Origin: Tetragenococcus halophilus subsp. flandriensis
Lineage (GTDB): Bacteria; Bacillota; Bacilli; Lactobacillales; Enterococcaceae
NCBI RefSeq assembly: GCF_030161475.1
Contig: NZ_BSUG01000004.1
Coordinates: 1 to 64,000 of the forward strand
DNA length: 64,000 nt
Direction: 5' to 3'
The notes beneath the pieces were generated by a model that saw only the letters and a program-made list of their open reading frames with translations, was not told the origin of the DNA and made no database searches. The position numbers were made by a program, and so were the translations under genes. Below, piece by piece: positions 17,761 to 26,348 of this stretch (the first letter of the stretch is position 1; each line of letters begins with the position of its first letter).

Positions 17761-17791
17761 TTATCACGATATGTATATAAAAGATAGCGCT
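17761..17791 (-). promoter_or_regulatory. Shared motif upstream of modA
   Basis: The minus-strand counterpart of 13550-13580: 26 of 31 positions are identical, including AGCGCT at one end and CATATCGTGATAA at the other. It contains TATATA just before the conserved block, so it probably overlaps the modA -10 region. Confidence 0.7.
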
Positions 17792-17879
17792 TTTTCGATA
17801 AAAAGTTATGCAAGCTAAAAATATTTCATGTTATAGTGAAAAGACATAAAAATTTTCATGAAATTTGAAAACAATTTTC

Positions 17880-17936
17880 TTGCAAACTTATATCAAGAGT
17901 GTATAATGACATATTGTCATATGACAGCGTGTCATA
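17880..17936 (+). promoter_or_regulatory. Promoter and operators of the TetR/ABC-exporter operon
   Basis: TTGCAA (17880-17885), a 16-nt spacer and TATAAT (17902-17907). Two inverted repeats follow and overlap the -10 and start region: ATGACATATTGTCAT (17906-17920) and TATGACAGCGTGTCATA (17920-17936). They share one base and the half-site TGACA/TGTCA. This fits autorepression by the TetR protein encoded next. Confidence 0.75.
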
Positions 17937-17966
17937 AATAATCAATGGATAAAGGAGGGACTTGCT

Positions 17967-18656
17967 GTGCCTAACGAGACCTTTTTTAATCTTCCCAGAG
18001 AAAAGCAAAAACGGATTTTAAAAGCAGCAAAAAAAGAGTTCTCACAAAGTGCATTAAAGGATGCTTCGATTGCTAATGTGGTAAAAGAAGCAGATATTTC
18101 CAGAGGTAGTTTTTATCAATACTTTGAAGATATGGAAGATTTGTATTTGTATTATTTTCATTCCTTAGGAAAAGATAATCATAAACAATTTCTTATTCGC
18201 TTGAGACAACATCAAGGAGACTTGTTCACTACTTTTGAAGAATTCTTTTCAAATTGGATTGAAGAAATATTTAATGGTGAAAATGTGCTTTTTTATAAAA
18301 ACTTATTTACAAGCTTAGACCCTCGTGCTATTCATCACTTTATTACTTTCAATGAAGCAAATCAACAAGAGAAATTACAGAAAACAAGCTATAAAGAGCA
18401 TGAAAAAATGAAAGAAATAACTAAGTCAATGCTAAAAGAGATCGATCAGACACAATTGGCGGTTGCTGATGATCAACAGTTGGAATTACTCTTTCGTTTA
18501 TTAATACATATTACCTTTTCAACGATTGCTGATGGTTATCGTCAGCATTTTGAAAATGGGAAATATGATATACAAAAAATCAATGAAGAATTTCATTTAA
18601 AATTAAATTGGTTACAAAAAGGAATGGAAACAAATAAAGGGGGGGATCATCGATGA
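17967..18656 (+). CDS. TetR/AcrR family transcriptional regulator
   Basis: A 229-residue repressor with an N-terminal helix-turn-helix (ILKAAKKEFSQ, then SIANVVKEADISRGSFYQYF) and an unassigned ligand-binding C-terminal domain. The GTG start at 17967 has AAAGGAGGG 7 nt upstream. Its stop overlaps the start of the first exporter gene (ATGA), so it is the first gene of a three-gene operon. The two overlapping palindromes at its promoter suggest that it controls itself and the exporter. The inducer is probably a substrate of the exporter, which is not known. Confidence 0.9.
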   Translation: MPNETFFNLPREKQKRILKAAKKEFSQSALKDASIANVVKEADISRGSFYQYFEDMEDLYLYYFHSLGKDNHKQFLIRLRQHQGDLFTTFEEFFSNWIEEIFNGENVLFYKNLFTSLDPRAIHHFITFNEANQQEKLQKTSYKEHEKMKEITKSMLKEIDQTQLAVADDQQLELLFRLLIHITFSTIADGYRQHFENGKYDIQKINEEFHLKLNWLQKGMETNKGGDHR

Positions 18657-20380
18657 TAAAAGTAGTAAAAAAAGCATCTGTTATTTCTGCTTTGTTAGCA
18701 GTCGTTTTTATGGCATTTCAGGTACTTGCTGATTTATATTTACCAAATATGACATCAAACATCATTGATAATGGTGTTGCTAAAGGAGATATAGATTATA
18801 TTTGGCGAATCGGCGGTATTATGATGGTGATCTCAGTCATAAGTATTATAGCAGCTTTTGGGAATGCTTTTTTCGCAACAAGAGAATCACAAAGATTAGG
18901 AAAAAAGCTACGCAGTGAAATTTATGAAAAGGCGGAGAATTTTTCAATCAATAAATTTGGTGATTATGGTGCAGCTTCCTTAATTACTCGGACGACCAAT
19001 GACGTAGAACAAGTTCAAAGAGTGATGCAAATGTTCCTGCGTTTAATGATCCAAGCACCTATTATGTTGCTTGGTGCAAGTTTTCTAGCCTATCAAAAAG
19101 ATGCACAGTTAACAAAGGTATTTTTAGTTGTCATTCCTTTAGTAATTGTTGCTGTCGGAGGCATTATGTATTTTGCTGTTCCTTTGTTTCGGAGTATGCA
19201 AAAAAAGACAGACCGTATTAATTTAATATTTCGCGAAGAATTAACGGGTGTTCGTGTGATACGGGCTTTTAACAAGGAAAACCATGAAACAGATCGTTTT
19301 GATCAAGCCAACCGTGACTTCACTCATACAGCGATTAAAGTAAATACGATTGTGGCTTTCATGATGCCTTTGATGACACTGATTATGAGTGGTACAAATA
19401 TTGGAATTACTTGGTTTGGTGGCCAATATATTGCTGACATGCAATTACAAGTGGGGAATATGATTGCTTTTATTACTTATGCTATGCAAATATTGATTAG
19501 CTTTATGATGCTTTCCATGATATTTGTTATGGTTCCAAGAGCACAAGCTTCAGCTGATCGGATTAACGAAGTGTTAGAAGAGACCCCTGATATAACTGAC
19601 AAAAAGCAGCCGGAAGAGATTTCTTTGAGTAAAGAAGAAACTACTTTGGCATTTGACCAAGTAAACTTCCGCTATGCAGATGCGGACAGTTTGGCCTTAG
19701 AAGATGTTAATTTTAAAGCAAAAGCTGGGCAAACCGTAGCAATTATTGGTGGTACGGGTTCTGGTAAAACAACTTTTGCCAATTTATTACCCCGTTTACA
19801 TGAAGTTTCTTCAGGGACAATACGTTTAAATGGTCATGATATTCGAAATATTCGTCAACATGATTTACGGGAACTTATCGGTTTTGTCCCCCAAACAGCA
19901 GTGCTATTTCGCGGAACGATTCGAGAAAATATGCGTTATGGTAATGCAGAAGCTTCAGAAGAACAAATCTGGCAAGCATTAAAAATAGCCCAGGCACAAG
20001 ATTTTGTTGAGGAAATGCCAGATGGCTTAGATAGTCATGTTGAACAAGGCGGCGGCAACTTTTCCGGCGGTCAAAGACAACGTTTGGCTATCGCACGTGC
20101 ATTGATTAAAGCAGCTGATTTGTATGTATTTGATGATTCATTTTCAGCTTTGGACTTTAAGACTGATGCTAACTTAAGGCAAGCACTCCAACAAGAAATA
20201 CAGAATGCAATCAAAGTAATCGTCGCTCAACGTGTAAGTACGATTATGGATGCAGATATTATTTTAGTTTTAGAAGCAGGTAAAGTTGTAGGTAAAGGTA
20301 CACATAAAGAATTACTAGACAATAATAAAACCTACCAAGAAATTGCTTATTCGCAACTAAGAGAGGAGGATTTAAAATGA
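18653..20380 (+). CDS. ABC multidrug exporter half-transporter, degenerate-NBD subunit
   Basis: 575 residues: a six-helix exporter membrane domain followed by an ATPase. Walker A is GGTGSGKTT and the signature FSGGQRQR is canonical. Walker B, however, reads LYVFDDSFSALD, with Asp where the catalytic Glu is expected. That is the hallmark of one subunit of heterodimeric exporters of the LmrCD/BmrCD/EfrAB type. Its partner is the next gene, overlapping by 4 nt. Together they should expel amphipathic drugs or lipids. The real cargo is unknown. Confidence 0.92.
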   Translation: MIKVVKKASVISALLAVVFMAFQVLADLYLPNMTSNIIDNGVAKGDIDYIWRIGGIMMVISVISIIAAFGNAFFATRESQRLGKKLRSEIYEKAENFSINKFGDYGAASLITRTTNDVEQVQRVMQMFLRLMIQAPIMLLGASFLAYQKDAQLTKVFLVVIPLVIVAVGGIMYFAVPLFRSMQKKTDRINLIFREELTGVRVIRAFNKENHETDRFDQANRDFTHTAIKVNTIVAFMMPLMTLIMSGTNIGITWFGGQYIADMQLQVGNMIAFITYAMQILISFMMLSMIFVMVPRAQASADRINEVLEETPDITDKKQPEEISLSKEETTLAFDQVNFRYADADSLALEDVNFKAKAGQTVAIIGGTGSGKTTFANLLPRLHEVSSGTIRLNGHDIRNIRQHDLRELIGFVPQTAVLFRGTIRENMRYGNAEASEEQIWQALKIAQAQDFVEEMPDGLDSHVEQGGGNFSGGQRQRLAIARALIKAADLYVFDDSFSALDFKTDANLRQALQQEIQNAIKVIVAQRVSTIMDADIILVLEAGKVVGKGTHKELLDNNKTYQEIAYSQLREEDLK

Positions 20381-22239
20381 GTAAAGAACAAGAAAATGCA
20401 ACAGAGCAAGAACCTACTCCTCTAAGGAGACGAAAGCCTAGGAACTTTTGGAAAACCGTTCGTCGTCTCATACGTTATTTGTCTAGTCGATCGATTGCCA
20501 TTATATCTGTTTTTATCTTGGCTGTTGGCGCCGTTATTTTTCAAATCCAAACGCCAAAAGTCTTAGGTCAAGCAACGACTGAGATATTTGAAGGGGTAAT
20601 GGCCGGTGTTAAACAAATGCAAGCCGGCAAGCAAGTGAATACACTACCTATTGATTTTGATGCTATAGGACGTATTTTACTAGTGGTCATTGCAATGTAT
20701 TTAACTTCAGCAGTTTTTAACTTTTTACAACAATTTATCATGACACGAGTATCACAGCGTTCTGTTTATCAAATGCGTAAGGATTTGGATCAAAAAATGG
20801 ATCGCCTTCCCATGTCTTACTTTGATACGCATAGTAATGGGGATATTATGTCACGTGCGGTAAATGACATGGATAATGTCGCTGGTATGCTACAGCAAAA
20901 CTTAACGCAATTTGTTACTAGTGTGGTAACCTTCATTGGTGTTTTAATTATGATGTTAAGCATCAGTTGGCAGTTAACATTGGTTGCTTTAGTGACCGTA
21001 CCCTTAAGTTTAATTGTGGTTACGATTATTGCACCGAAGTCACAACGTTTTTTTGCTGAGCAACAAAAGCGCATGGGCCTTTTAAATGACCAAGTTGAAG
21101 AAACTTATGGGGGTCATACGGTTGTTAAGACATTTAATCATGAAGCCGCAGACCAAGAGGTTTTTGAAAAAGAAAATCAACAATTATATGAAGCAGGTTG
21201 GAAAGCGCAATTTGTTTCGGCGATTATCATGCCTATGATGAATTTTATTAAAAATCTAGACTACGTGTTTGTTGCTATAATCGGTGGTATCAAAGTTGCT
21301 AATGGTAATATGCCTTTAGGGAACGTGCAAGCTTTCTTACAATATACGAATCAATTCTCACAACCAATTAGACAGTTATCTAATTTAGTCAATACGATAC
21401 AGGTTACCATTGCTTCAGCAGAGCGTATTTTTGAAATTTTAGACGAAGAAGAGATGGTAGACCAACCGTCTAATTTAGCAGTAGAAGAAAATACGCCTTA
21501 TAAAGTCCGTTTTGAAGACGTACAGTTTGGTTATAGTCGTGACCAATTATTGTTTACTGGCTTTAGTTTGGATGTGAAACCAGCAGAAACGGTTGCGATT
21601 GTGGGACCGACTGGCGCTGGAAAAACCACATTGATTAACTTGCTAGAACGTTTTTATGATGTTTCTGGCGGTAGCATTCGATACGATGGTGAAGATATTC
21701 GAGATATGTCTAAAAAAGGATTGCGTAGTAAGTTATCGATGGTTTTACAAGATACCTGGTTATTTAGCGGAAGTATCTATGAAAATATCCGTTATGGTAA
21801 TGATCAAGCAAGTCCTGCTGAGGTCAAAGAAGCAGCCAAGGCAGCACATGTGGATGACTTTGTCCATCAATTACCAGATGGCTATGATACCCTCTTAAAT
21901 GAAGATGCCAGCAATATTTCGCAAGGGCAAAAACAATTAATTACCATTGCACGGGCCTTTTTAGCAGATCCAGAAGTATTGATTTTAGATGAAGCAACTT
22001 CTAGTGTTGATACGCGAACAGAAACTTTGATTCAAAAAGCGATGAATCGTCTCTTAGAAAATCGTACTAGCTTTGTCGTTGCTCACAGGCTTTCTACGAT
22101 TCAAGGGGCAGATAATATTGTTGTTATGAACCAAGGTTCTATTGTTGAAACCGGAAATCATGACCAATTGATGGAAAAAAATGGGTTCTATGCTGATTTA
22201 TATAATAGCCAATTTTCTTCAGGAGAATTAGCCTCATAG
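20377..22239 (+). CDS. ABC multidrug exporter half-transporter, catalytic subunit
   Basis: 620 residues. A charged cytoplasmic N-terminus (about 45 residues) precedes six membrane helices and an ATPase with Walker A GPTGAGKTT and Walker B VLILDEATSSVD, where the catalytic Glu is present. The signature is altered to ISQGQKQL in place of LSGGQ. Together with the Asp in its partner, this gives one working and one degenerate ATP site, as in known heterodimeric exporters. It ends the TetR-exporter operon; a strong terminator follows. Confidence 0.92.
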   Translation: MSKEQENATEQEPTPLRRRKPRNFWKTVRRLIRYLSSRSIAIISVFILAVGAVIFQIQTPKVLGQATTEIFEGVMAGVKQMQAGKQVNTLPIDFDAIGRILLVVIAMYLTSAVFNFLQQFIMTRVSQRSVYQMRKDLDQKMDRLPMSYFDTHSNGDIMSRAVNDMDNVAGMLQQNLTQFVTSVVTFIGVLIMMLSISWQLTLVALVTVPLSLIVVTIIAPKSQRFFAEQQKRMGLLNDQVEETYGGHTVVKTFNHEAADQEVFEKENQQLYEAGWKAQFVSAIIMPMMNFIKNLDYVFVAIIGGIKVANGNMPLGNVQAFLQYTNQFSQPIRQLSNLVNTIQVTIASAERIFEILDEEEMVDQPSNLAVEENTPYKVRFEDVQFGYSRDQLLFTGFSLDVKPAETVAIVGPTGAGKTTLINLLERFYDVSGGSIRYDGEDIRDMSKKGLRSKLSMVLQDTWLFSGSIYENIRYGNDQASPAEVKEAAKAAHVDDFVHQLPDGYDTLLNEDASNISQGQKQLITIARAFLADPEVLILDEATSSVDTRTETLIQKAMNRLLENRTSFVVAHRLSTIQGADNIVVMNQGSIVETGNHDQLMEKNGFYADLYNSQFSSGELAS

Positions 22240-22245
22240 TTCATT

Positions 22246-22296
22246 AAAAAATTCGAATGGGATTTTCTCGGCTACAGCCGACCCTTCGAATTTTTT
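22246..22296 (+). terminator. Terminator of the exporter operon
   Basis: Outer 12-bp stem (AAAAAATTCGAA / TTCGAATTTTTT) around an inner hairpin (TCGGCT / AGCCGA), ending in T. A TATAAT at 22314-22319 just beyond it probably serves ecsA. Confidence 0.85.
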
Positions 22297-22347
22297 CTAT
22301 GCGCTATCCATGCTATAATAAAAGTAGAAAAATTTGGAGGAAAAAAT

Positions 22348-23076
22348 ATGACCTTACGCGTAGAAAACCTAACAGGCGGCTATAATCAAATCCCTGTGCT
22401 AAAAGATTTAAATTTTACGATCAATGATGGAGAATTAGTTGCTTTGATCGGATTAAATGGTGCAGGCAAAAGTACGACGATTAAAGAAATTATCGGCTTA
22501 CTACAGCCTCAGCAAGGACGTATCGAATTAGATGGACTTACAATCAATAAAGATCCCGAAAGCTATCGGTCAAAGATTGGTTATATACCCGAATCTCCAC
22601 TTTTATATGAAGAATTAACCTTAAAAGAACATTTAGAAGTTACAGCGATGGCTTACAATATTGAGGAAAAAGAAGCGCAGAAACGAGCTGAACCACTACT
22701 TAAAACATTTCGCTTAGACCAACGTTTAGAGTGGTTTCCTGCTAATTTTTCCAAAGGAATGAAACAAAAGGTAATGATTCTATGTGCTTTTTTGGTAGAA
22801 CCAAGTCTTTATATTATCGATGAGCCATTTCTAGGCTTAGATCCTTTAGCTATTCATTCATTACTGGAATTAATGCAGTCTTGGAAAGCGCAAGGTTCTT
22901 CCATTTTGATGTCTACGCATGTTTTGGCAACGGCGGAAAAATACTGCGATCGATTTATTATGCTTCATGATGGACAAATAAAAGTTCAAGGGACTTTAGG
23001 AGAACTACGTCAGAAATTTAATATGCCCCAAGCGTCATTAGATGATATCTATTTGGCGTTGACAAAGGAGGCTTAA
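22348..23076 (+). CDS. ecsA: ABC transporter ATP-binding protein EcsA
   Basis: A 242-residue ATPase with Walker A GLNGAGKST, signature FSKGMKQKV, Walker B LYIIDEPFLGLD and switch His in MSTHVLA. The size, the altered signature and the order ecsA-ecsB-kinase-trmB match the Ecs system of Bacilli. There it affects secretion and regulated intramembrane proteolysis; the transported substrate is not firmly known. ATG has TTTGGAGGAA upstream. It is separated by 2 nt from ecsB. Confidence 0.9.
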   Translation: MTLRVENLTGGYNQIPVLKDLNFTINDGELVALIGLNGAGKSTTIKEIIGLLQPQQGRIELDGLTINKDPESYRSKIGYIPESPLLYEELTLKEHLEVTAMAYNIEEKEAQKRAEPLLKTFRLDQRLEWFPANFSKGMKQKVMILCAFLVEPSLYIIDEPFLGLDPLAIHSLLELMQSWKAQGSSILMSTHVLATAEKYCDRFIMLHDGQIKVQGTLGELRQKFNMPQASLDDIYLALTKEA

Positions 23077-23078
23077 CA

Positions 23079-24293
23079 ATGAAAGCTTTCTTTCAGGCGC
23101 GTTTGAAAAAACATCAAAAGCGTATATTGCGCTATATGAAGTATGTGCTTAACGATCATTTTGTATTGATGATGACTTTTTTATTAGGTGGCATCGGATT
23201 TTATTATTCCAACTGGTTAAAAACCTTATCTCCAGGTTATCCTCTAGGCGGTGTACTTGTTTTAGTTATCTGGATTGTTTCCCTACATATGGGCCGTTTT
23301 GTAAGTTTAGCCCAACCAGCAGATCAAATTTTCTTATTACCTAAGGAAAAACAGATGCGATCTTATTTGTCTGCGGCTTTTTCCTATAGTTGTATTTTTC
23401 CATTTGTGGTTATTCTACTGATTTCGGCCTTTACAATGCCTTTAATAGTGGTATCTACAGGGAATTCCTTTGCGACTTTTTTCTTTTATTTACTTAGTTT
23501 ATGGGGCCTTAAAATTAGTCATTTAGAAATTCAGCGAATGAGCATCTTTCAGGATATGAAAAAAGCCAAAAAGAACGCTTATTTCTTATGGATTATTTTT
23601 ACACTGATTATTTTGACAATTAGCATATGGTTCCAACCGATTCTGGCAATAATTATCTCTGCGATACAAATCATTTTGTTTCACAAGTTATGTTGGCAGT
23701 CGATGAATGTGGCACTAGACTGGGAAGAAATGATCAATGAAGAACAAGATCGCCTGCATCGGATTTATCAATTTATTAACCTATTTACGGATGTACCTGA
23801 AATTGCGACTAAAATGAAACGTCGAAAATATCTTGATCCTTTATTAGCTCGTATCTCTTTTTCACAAAAGAATACTTATTTGTATTTATATGCTCGTCGT
23901 GTGTTACGGGGAAATGAATATAGCGGCTTATATTTACGACTCGTTGTTTTAGGTGGCGTTTTACTTTATTTTGTTAGTGAACAGTGGTTTGCTTTAGGAA
24001 TCGGTGTACTTTTTATTTATCTTATTGGTTTCCAGCTTCTTCCGTTGTATCAGCAGTTTCAATATGTACCTTTAACGAAATTATACCCAGTTAAAAAAGA
24101 ACAGAAACTGCTAGCTATGCAAAAATTACTATTTTTACTTCTAATCTTTTGTGCTGTAGTATTTGCAGGTATTAGTTGGTTTTCTTTATCTGACTGGACT
24201 GAAGGTTTGATTGTTACCTTTGCTTACCTATTAATGGTACTTTTCTTTGTGAAATTTTATCTTCCTTATCGACTCAAAAAAATGGATGATTAA
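23079..24293 (+). CDS. ecsB: ABC transporter permease EcsB
   Basis: The membrane partner of EcsA, 404 residues with about eight hydrophobic segments in pairs and a charged central cytoplasmic part (EEMINEEQDRLHRIYQF). The early FQARLKKHQKRILRYMKYV is typical of EcsB. The start has GGAGG in the end of ecsA. No terminator was seen between ecsB and the following kinase-like gene, so the transcript may continue. Confidence 0.9.
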   Translation: MKAFFQARLKKHQKRILRYMKYVLNDHFVLMMTFLLGGIGFYYSNWLKTLSPGYPLGGVLVLVIWIVSLHMGRFVSLAQPADQIFLLPKEKQMRSYLSAAFSYSCIFPFVVILLISAFTMPLIVVSTGNSFATFFFYLLSLWGLKISHLEIQRMSIFQDMKKAKKNAYFLWIIFTLIILTISIWFQPILAIIISAIQIILFHKLCWQSMNVALDWEEMINEEQDRLHRIYQFINLFTDVPEIATKMKRRKYLDPLLARISFSQKNTYLYLYARRVLRGNEYSGLYLRLVVLGGVLLYFVSEQWFALGIGVLFIYLIGFQLLPLYQQFQYVPLTKLYPVKKEQKLLAMQKLLFLLLIFCAVVFAGISWFSLSDWTEGLIVTFAYLLMVLFFVKFYLPYRLKKMDD

Positions 24294-24391
24294 ACAATAT
24301 TTTTGCAATGAAAATCGAACATACATGTGCTTGACGATATGAAATTAGCAAGCTAAAATAAGAATTACTGCGATAAAGGAGGTAAGCTTTG

Positions 24392-25171
24392 ATGAATATG
24401 CGTATGGATAATGATTGGCAGCTACGCCCGATCAAAGGGGATACGGGAAAAGCATATATTGGATTAAAAGAACAAGACAAAATATTTATCAAACGTAATA
24501 CAACACCAATGCTTGCTGCTTTATCAAAAGAAGGTATTACCCCCAAGTTGATTTGGACAAAGCGAACAGGTGATGGAGATACGCTTTCGGCTCAAGAATG
24601 GTTAGAAGGGCAACTATTAGACCCTGAAGAGATCGGTCAAAGAAATGATGTCATTGATGTTCTTTATCATTTGCATCATTCAAAGTCTTTAAAAGACATG
24701 CTAAAAAAAATGGGCGGTATTATAAAGCCTCCTAAAAAAATGTTGGGAGAGTATGAAGAAACTTTACCTGATACATTAGCCAAAAACCAATTTCTAGGAA
24801 TGGTTGCACATTATCTTAAAAAAAATATCCCCCCCTTCAAATCATCAGAAAAAAGTGTCGTTCATGGCGATGTAAACTATCGTAACTGGATCGTCTGTCA
24901 AAATTATTTATATTTGGTAGACTGGGATTCTGTGATGTTTGCTGATCCAGCTGTAGATATTGGTATGATTTTAGGCAATTATTTACCTATCTCTAGTTGG
25001 AGTCAGTGGTTAATGAGCTATGGACTGCAAAGCACCGAAGAAAACATTGAAAAGGTTTATTGGTACGCGCTACTTAGTATGCTACAAGAAATAAAAAAGT
25101 GTTATCTTCAAGGTGATTTAAAACAAATGAATGAAGAAATTCTACAATTAAAACGAATTTATACAGGATAA
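24392..25171 (+). CDS. Aminoglycoside-phosphotransferase-fold kinase (YtmP-like)
   Basis: A 259-residue protein of the APH/choline kinase fold. The catalytic loop VVHGDVNYRNW and the metal-binding YLVDWDSVMFADP are intact; the N-lobe Lys is in IFIKRNT. Its place before trmB is conserved in Bacilli (ytmP-trmB), where the function remains unclear. An antibiotic-resistance role is unlikely from context. I chose the ATG at 24392 because AAAGGAGG lies 8-9 nt before it; the neighbouring TTG at 24389 is less likely. A terminator separates it from trmB. Confidence 0.85.
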   Translation: MNMRMDNDWQLRPIKGDTGKAYIGLKEQDKIFIKRNTTPMLAALSKEGITPKLIWTKRTGDGDTLSAQEWLEGQLLDPEEIGQRNDVIDVLYHLHHSKSLKDMLKKMGGIIKPPKKMLGEYEETLPDTLAKNQFLGMVAHYLKKNIPPFKSSEKSVVHGDVNYRNWIVCQNYLYLVDWDSVMFADPAVDIGMILGNYLPISSWSQWLMSYGLQSTEENIEKVYWYALLSMLQEIKKCYLQGDLKQMNEEILQLKRIYTG

Positions 25172-25211
25172 AAGGGTGGTTTGTCGTCCTAATGGACACA
25201 TCCACCCTTTT
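25170..25211 (+). terminator. Terminator between the kinase-like gene and trmB
   Basis: A 10-bp stem (AAAAGGGTGG / CCACCCTTTT) with a small inner TGTC/GACA pairing and a T run. It sits directly against the ribosome site of trmB, so trmB may be attenuated or may need its own start. Confidence 0.75.
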
Positions 25212-25226
25212 TAGAAGGAGTTAACT

Positions 25227-25886
25227 ATGAGAATTAGAAAACGTCCAGGTGCTGCTGAGATGGTTGCTGACAATCCACAATTTGTAGTTTCTGATCCAAA
25301 GACATGGCGTGGACACTGGAAGGAACGCTTTGGTAATGAACAAGCATTACATATCGAAATTGGTATGGGAAAAGGGCAGTTTATTACTGAAATGGCTAAA
25401 GCTCATCCTGAGATCAATTATATCGGAATCGATTTAGAAACAACGGTCGTATCTTTTGCCTTAGATAAGGTAAAAGAAGCAGAGCTTAGTAACGTGCAAC
25501 TTCTTCATGTTGATGGTTCAGCTTTAACAGAGTATTTTGCTGATAGTGAAGTTGATTTAATTTATTTAAACTTTTCTGACCCTTGGCCTAAAAAAAGACA
25601 TGAAAAACGTCGCCTTACCTCAAAGAAATTTCTAGCTGTTGATGAAAAGATTTTACAGCCGCAAGGACAAATTCATTTTAAAACTGATAACCAAGGAATG
25701 TTTGAGTATTCTCTGGCAAGTTTTTCACAATATGGTATGACTATAAAGCAGGTGTGGCTTGATTTACATGCCAGTGATTTTGCTGATAATATCATGACCG
25801 AATACGAAGAAAAGTTTGCTAAAAAAGGACAACCCATTTATCGTGTAGAAGTAGAATTTCCAGATAAACGGCAAAAAAGTAAATAA
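25227..25886 (+). CDS. trmB: tRNA (guanine-N7)-methyltransferase TrmB
   Basis: Makes 7-methylguanosine at position 46 of the tRNA variable loop, using S-adenosylmethionine. The 219 residues carry the SAM-binding EIGMGKGQF and IGIDLET motifs and the diagnostic [15 protein letters not shown]. The start follows AGAAGGAG at 6-7 nt spacing. It is the end of the ecs-ytmP-trmB cluster and is closed by its own terminator. Confidence 0.97.
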   Translation: MRIRKRPGAAEMVADNPQFVVSDPKTWRGHWKERFGNEQALHIEIGMGKGQFITEMAKAHPEINYIGIDLETTVVSFALDKVKEAELSNVQLLHVDGSALTEYFADSEVDLIYLNFSDPWPKKRHEKRRLTSKKFLAVDEKILQPQGQIHFKTDNQGMFEYSLASFSQYGMTIKQVWLDLHASDFADNIMTEYEEKFAKKGQPIYRVEVEFPDKRQKSK

Positions 25887-25900
25887 AGATCTTGTAATGA

Positions 25901-25936
25901 AAAATCTCTACTAGCTTTTTAAAGTAGAGATTTTTT
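25901..25936 (+). terminator. trmB terminator
   Basis: A 12-bp stem (AAAATCTCTACT / AGTAGAGATTTT) with a 10-nt loop and T run. Confidence 0.9.
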
Positions 25937-26089
25937 AAATAGAAAACAGTGTAAAATTCTAGATACCTCGATAAACATTAGGGTTAATAAAGTAGTTTAA
26001 GGATAAGAATTTAAATTACTGGAAAAATATTATTGATAAGCGAGTTTTGCTACGATGTTTTAGTTTTTTAGTTGGAAAATAACTTGCTA

Positions 26090-26212
26090 ATTGGAGGCAC
26101 ATCGCAGAAGATACCACCAATAATTTGTGGATTGGAGACACATCGCAGAAGATGCCACCAATAATTTAACGATCGGAGGTACATCGAGAGAGTTGCCATC
26201 AAAAATTTATCG
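26090..26212. repeat. Array of 41-nt hairpin repeats
   Basis: Three units start at 26090, 26131 and 26172, exactly 41 nt apart. Units 1 and 2 read ATTGGAGRCACATCGCAGAA, then GATRCCACCAAT; unit 3 is diverged (ATCGGAGGTACATCG). In units 1 and 2 ATTGGAGG-like and CCACCAAT arms can pair. A fourth, badly decayed unit may run from about 26213. The rest of this 460-nt gap (25937-26089) is AT-rich, and I see nothing in it. Confidence 0.8.
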
Positions 26213-26286
26213 ACCTTGGAACGATATTGTTTGATGCCGCTTCAAAAGCCAATTTTAACTTACATATGTTAGATTATTTCTAAAAG

Positions 26287-26315
26287 TTGACATTATAAGA
26301 TTCCCATCTTATGAT
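26287..26315 (+). promoter_or_regulatory. Promoter of the aldo/keto reductase gene with an inverted repeat in its spacer
   Basis: TTGACA (26287-26292), a 17-nt spacer and TATGAT (26310-26315). A perfect inverted repeat, ATAAGAT-TCCC-ATCTTAT (26295-26312), fills the spacer and enters the -10 box. That is an operator-like position. Confidence 0.7.
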
Positions 26316-26348
26316 TTTTATAAGGACATAGAATAAAGGAGAGATTAA

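Noticed and set aside
24392-25171. Aminoglycoside resistance gene
   Set aside because: The fold matches, but the gene is the conserved ytmP-like neighbour of trmB.
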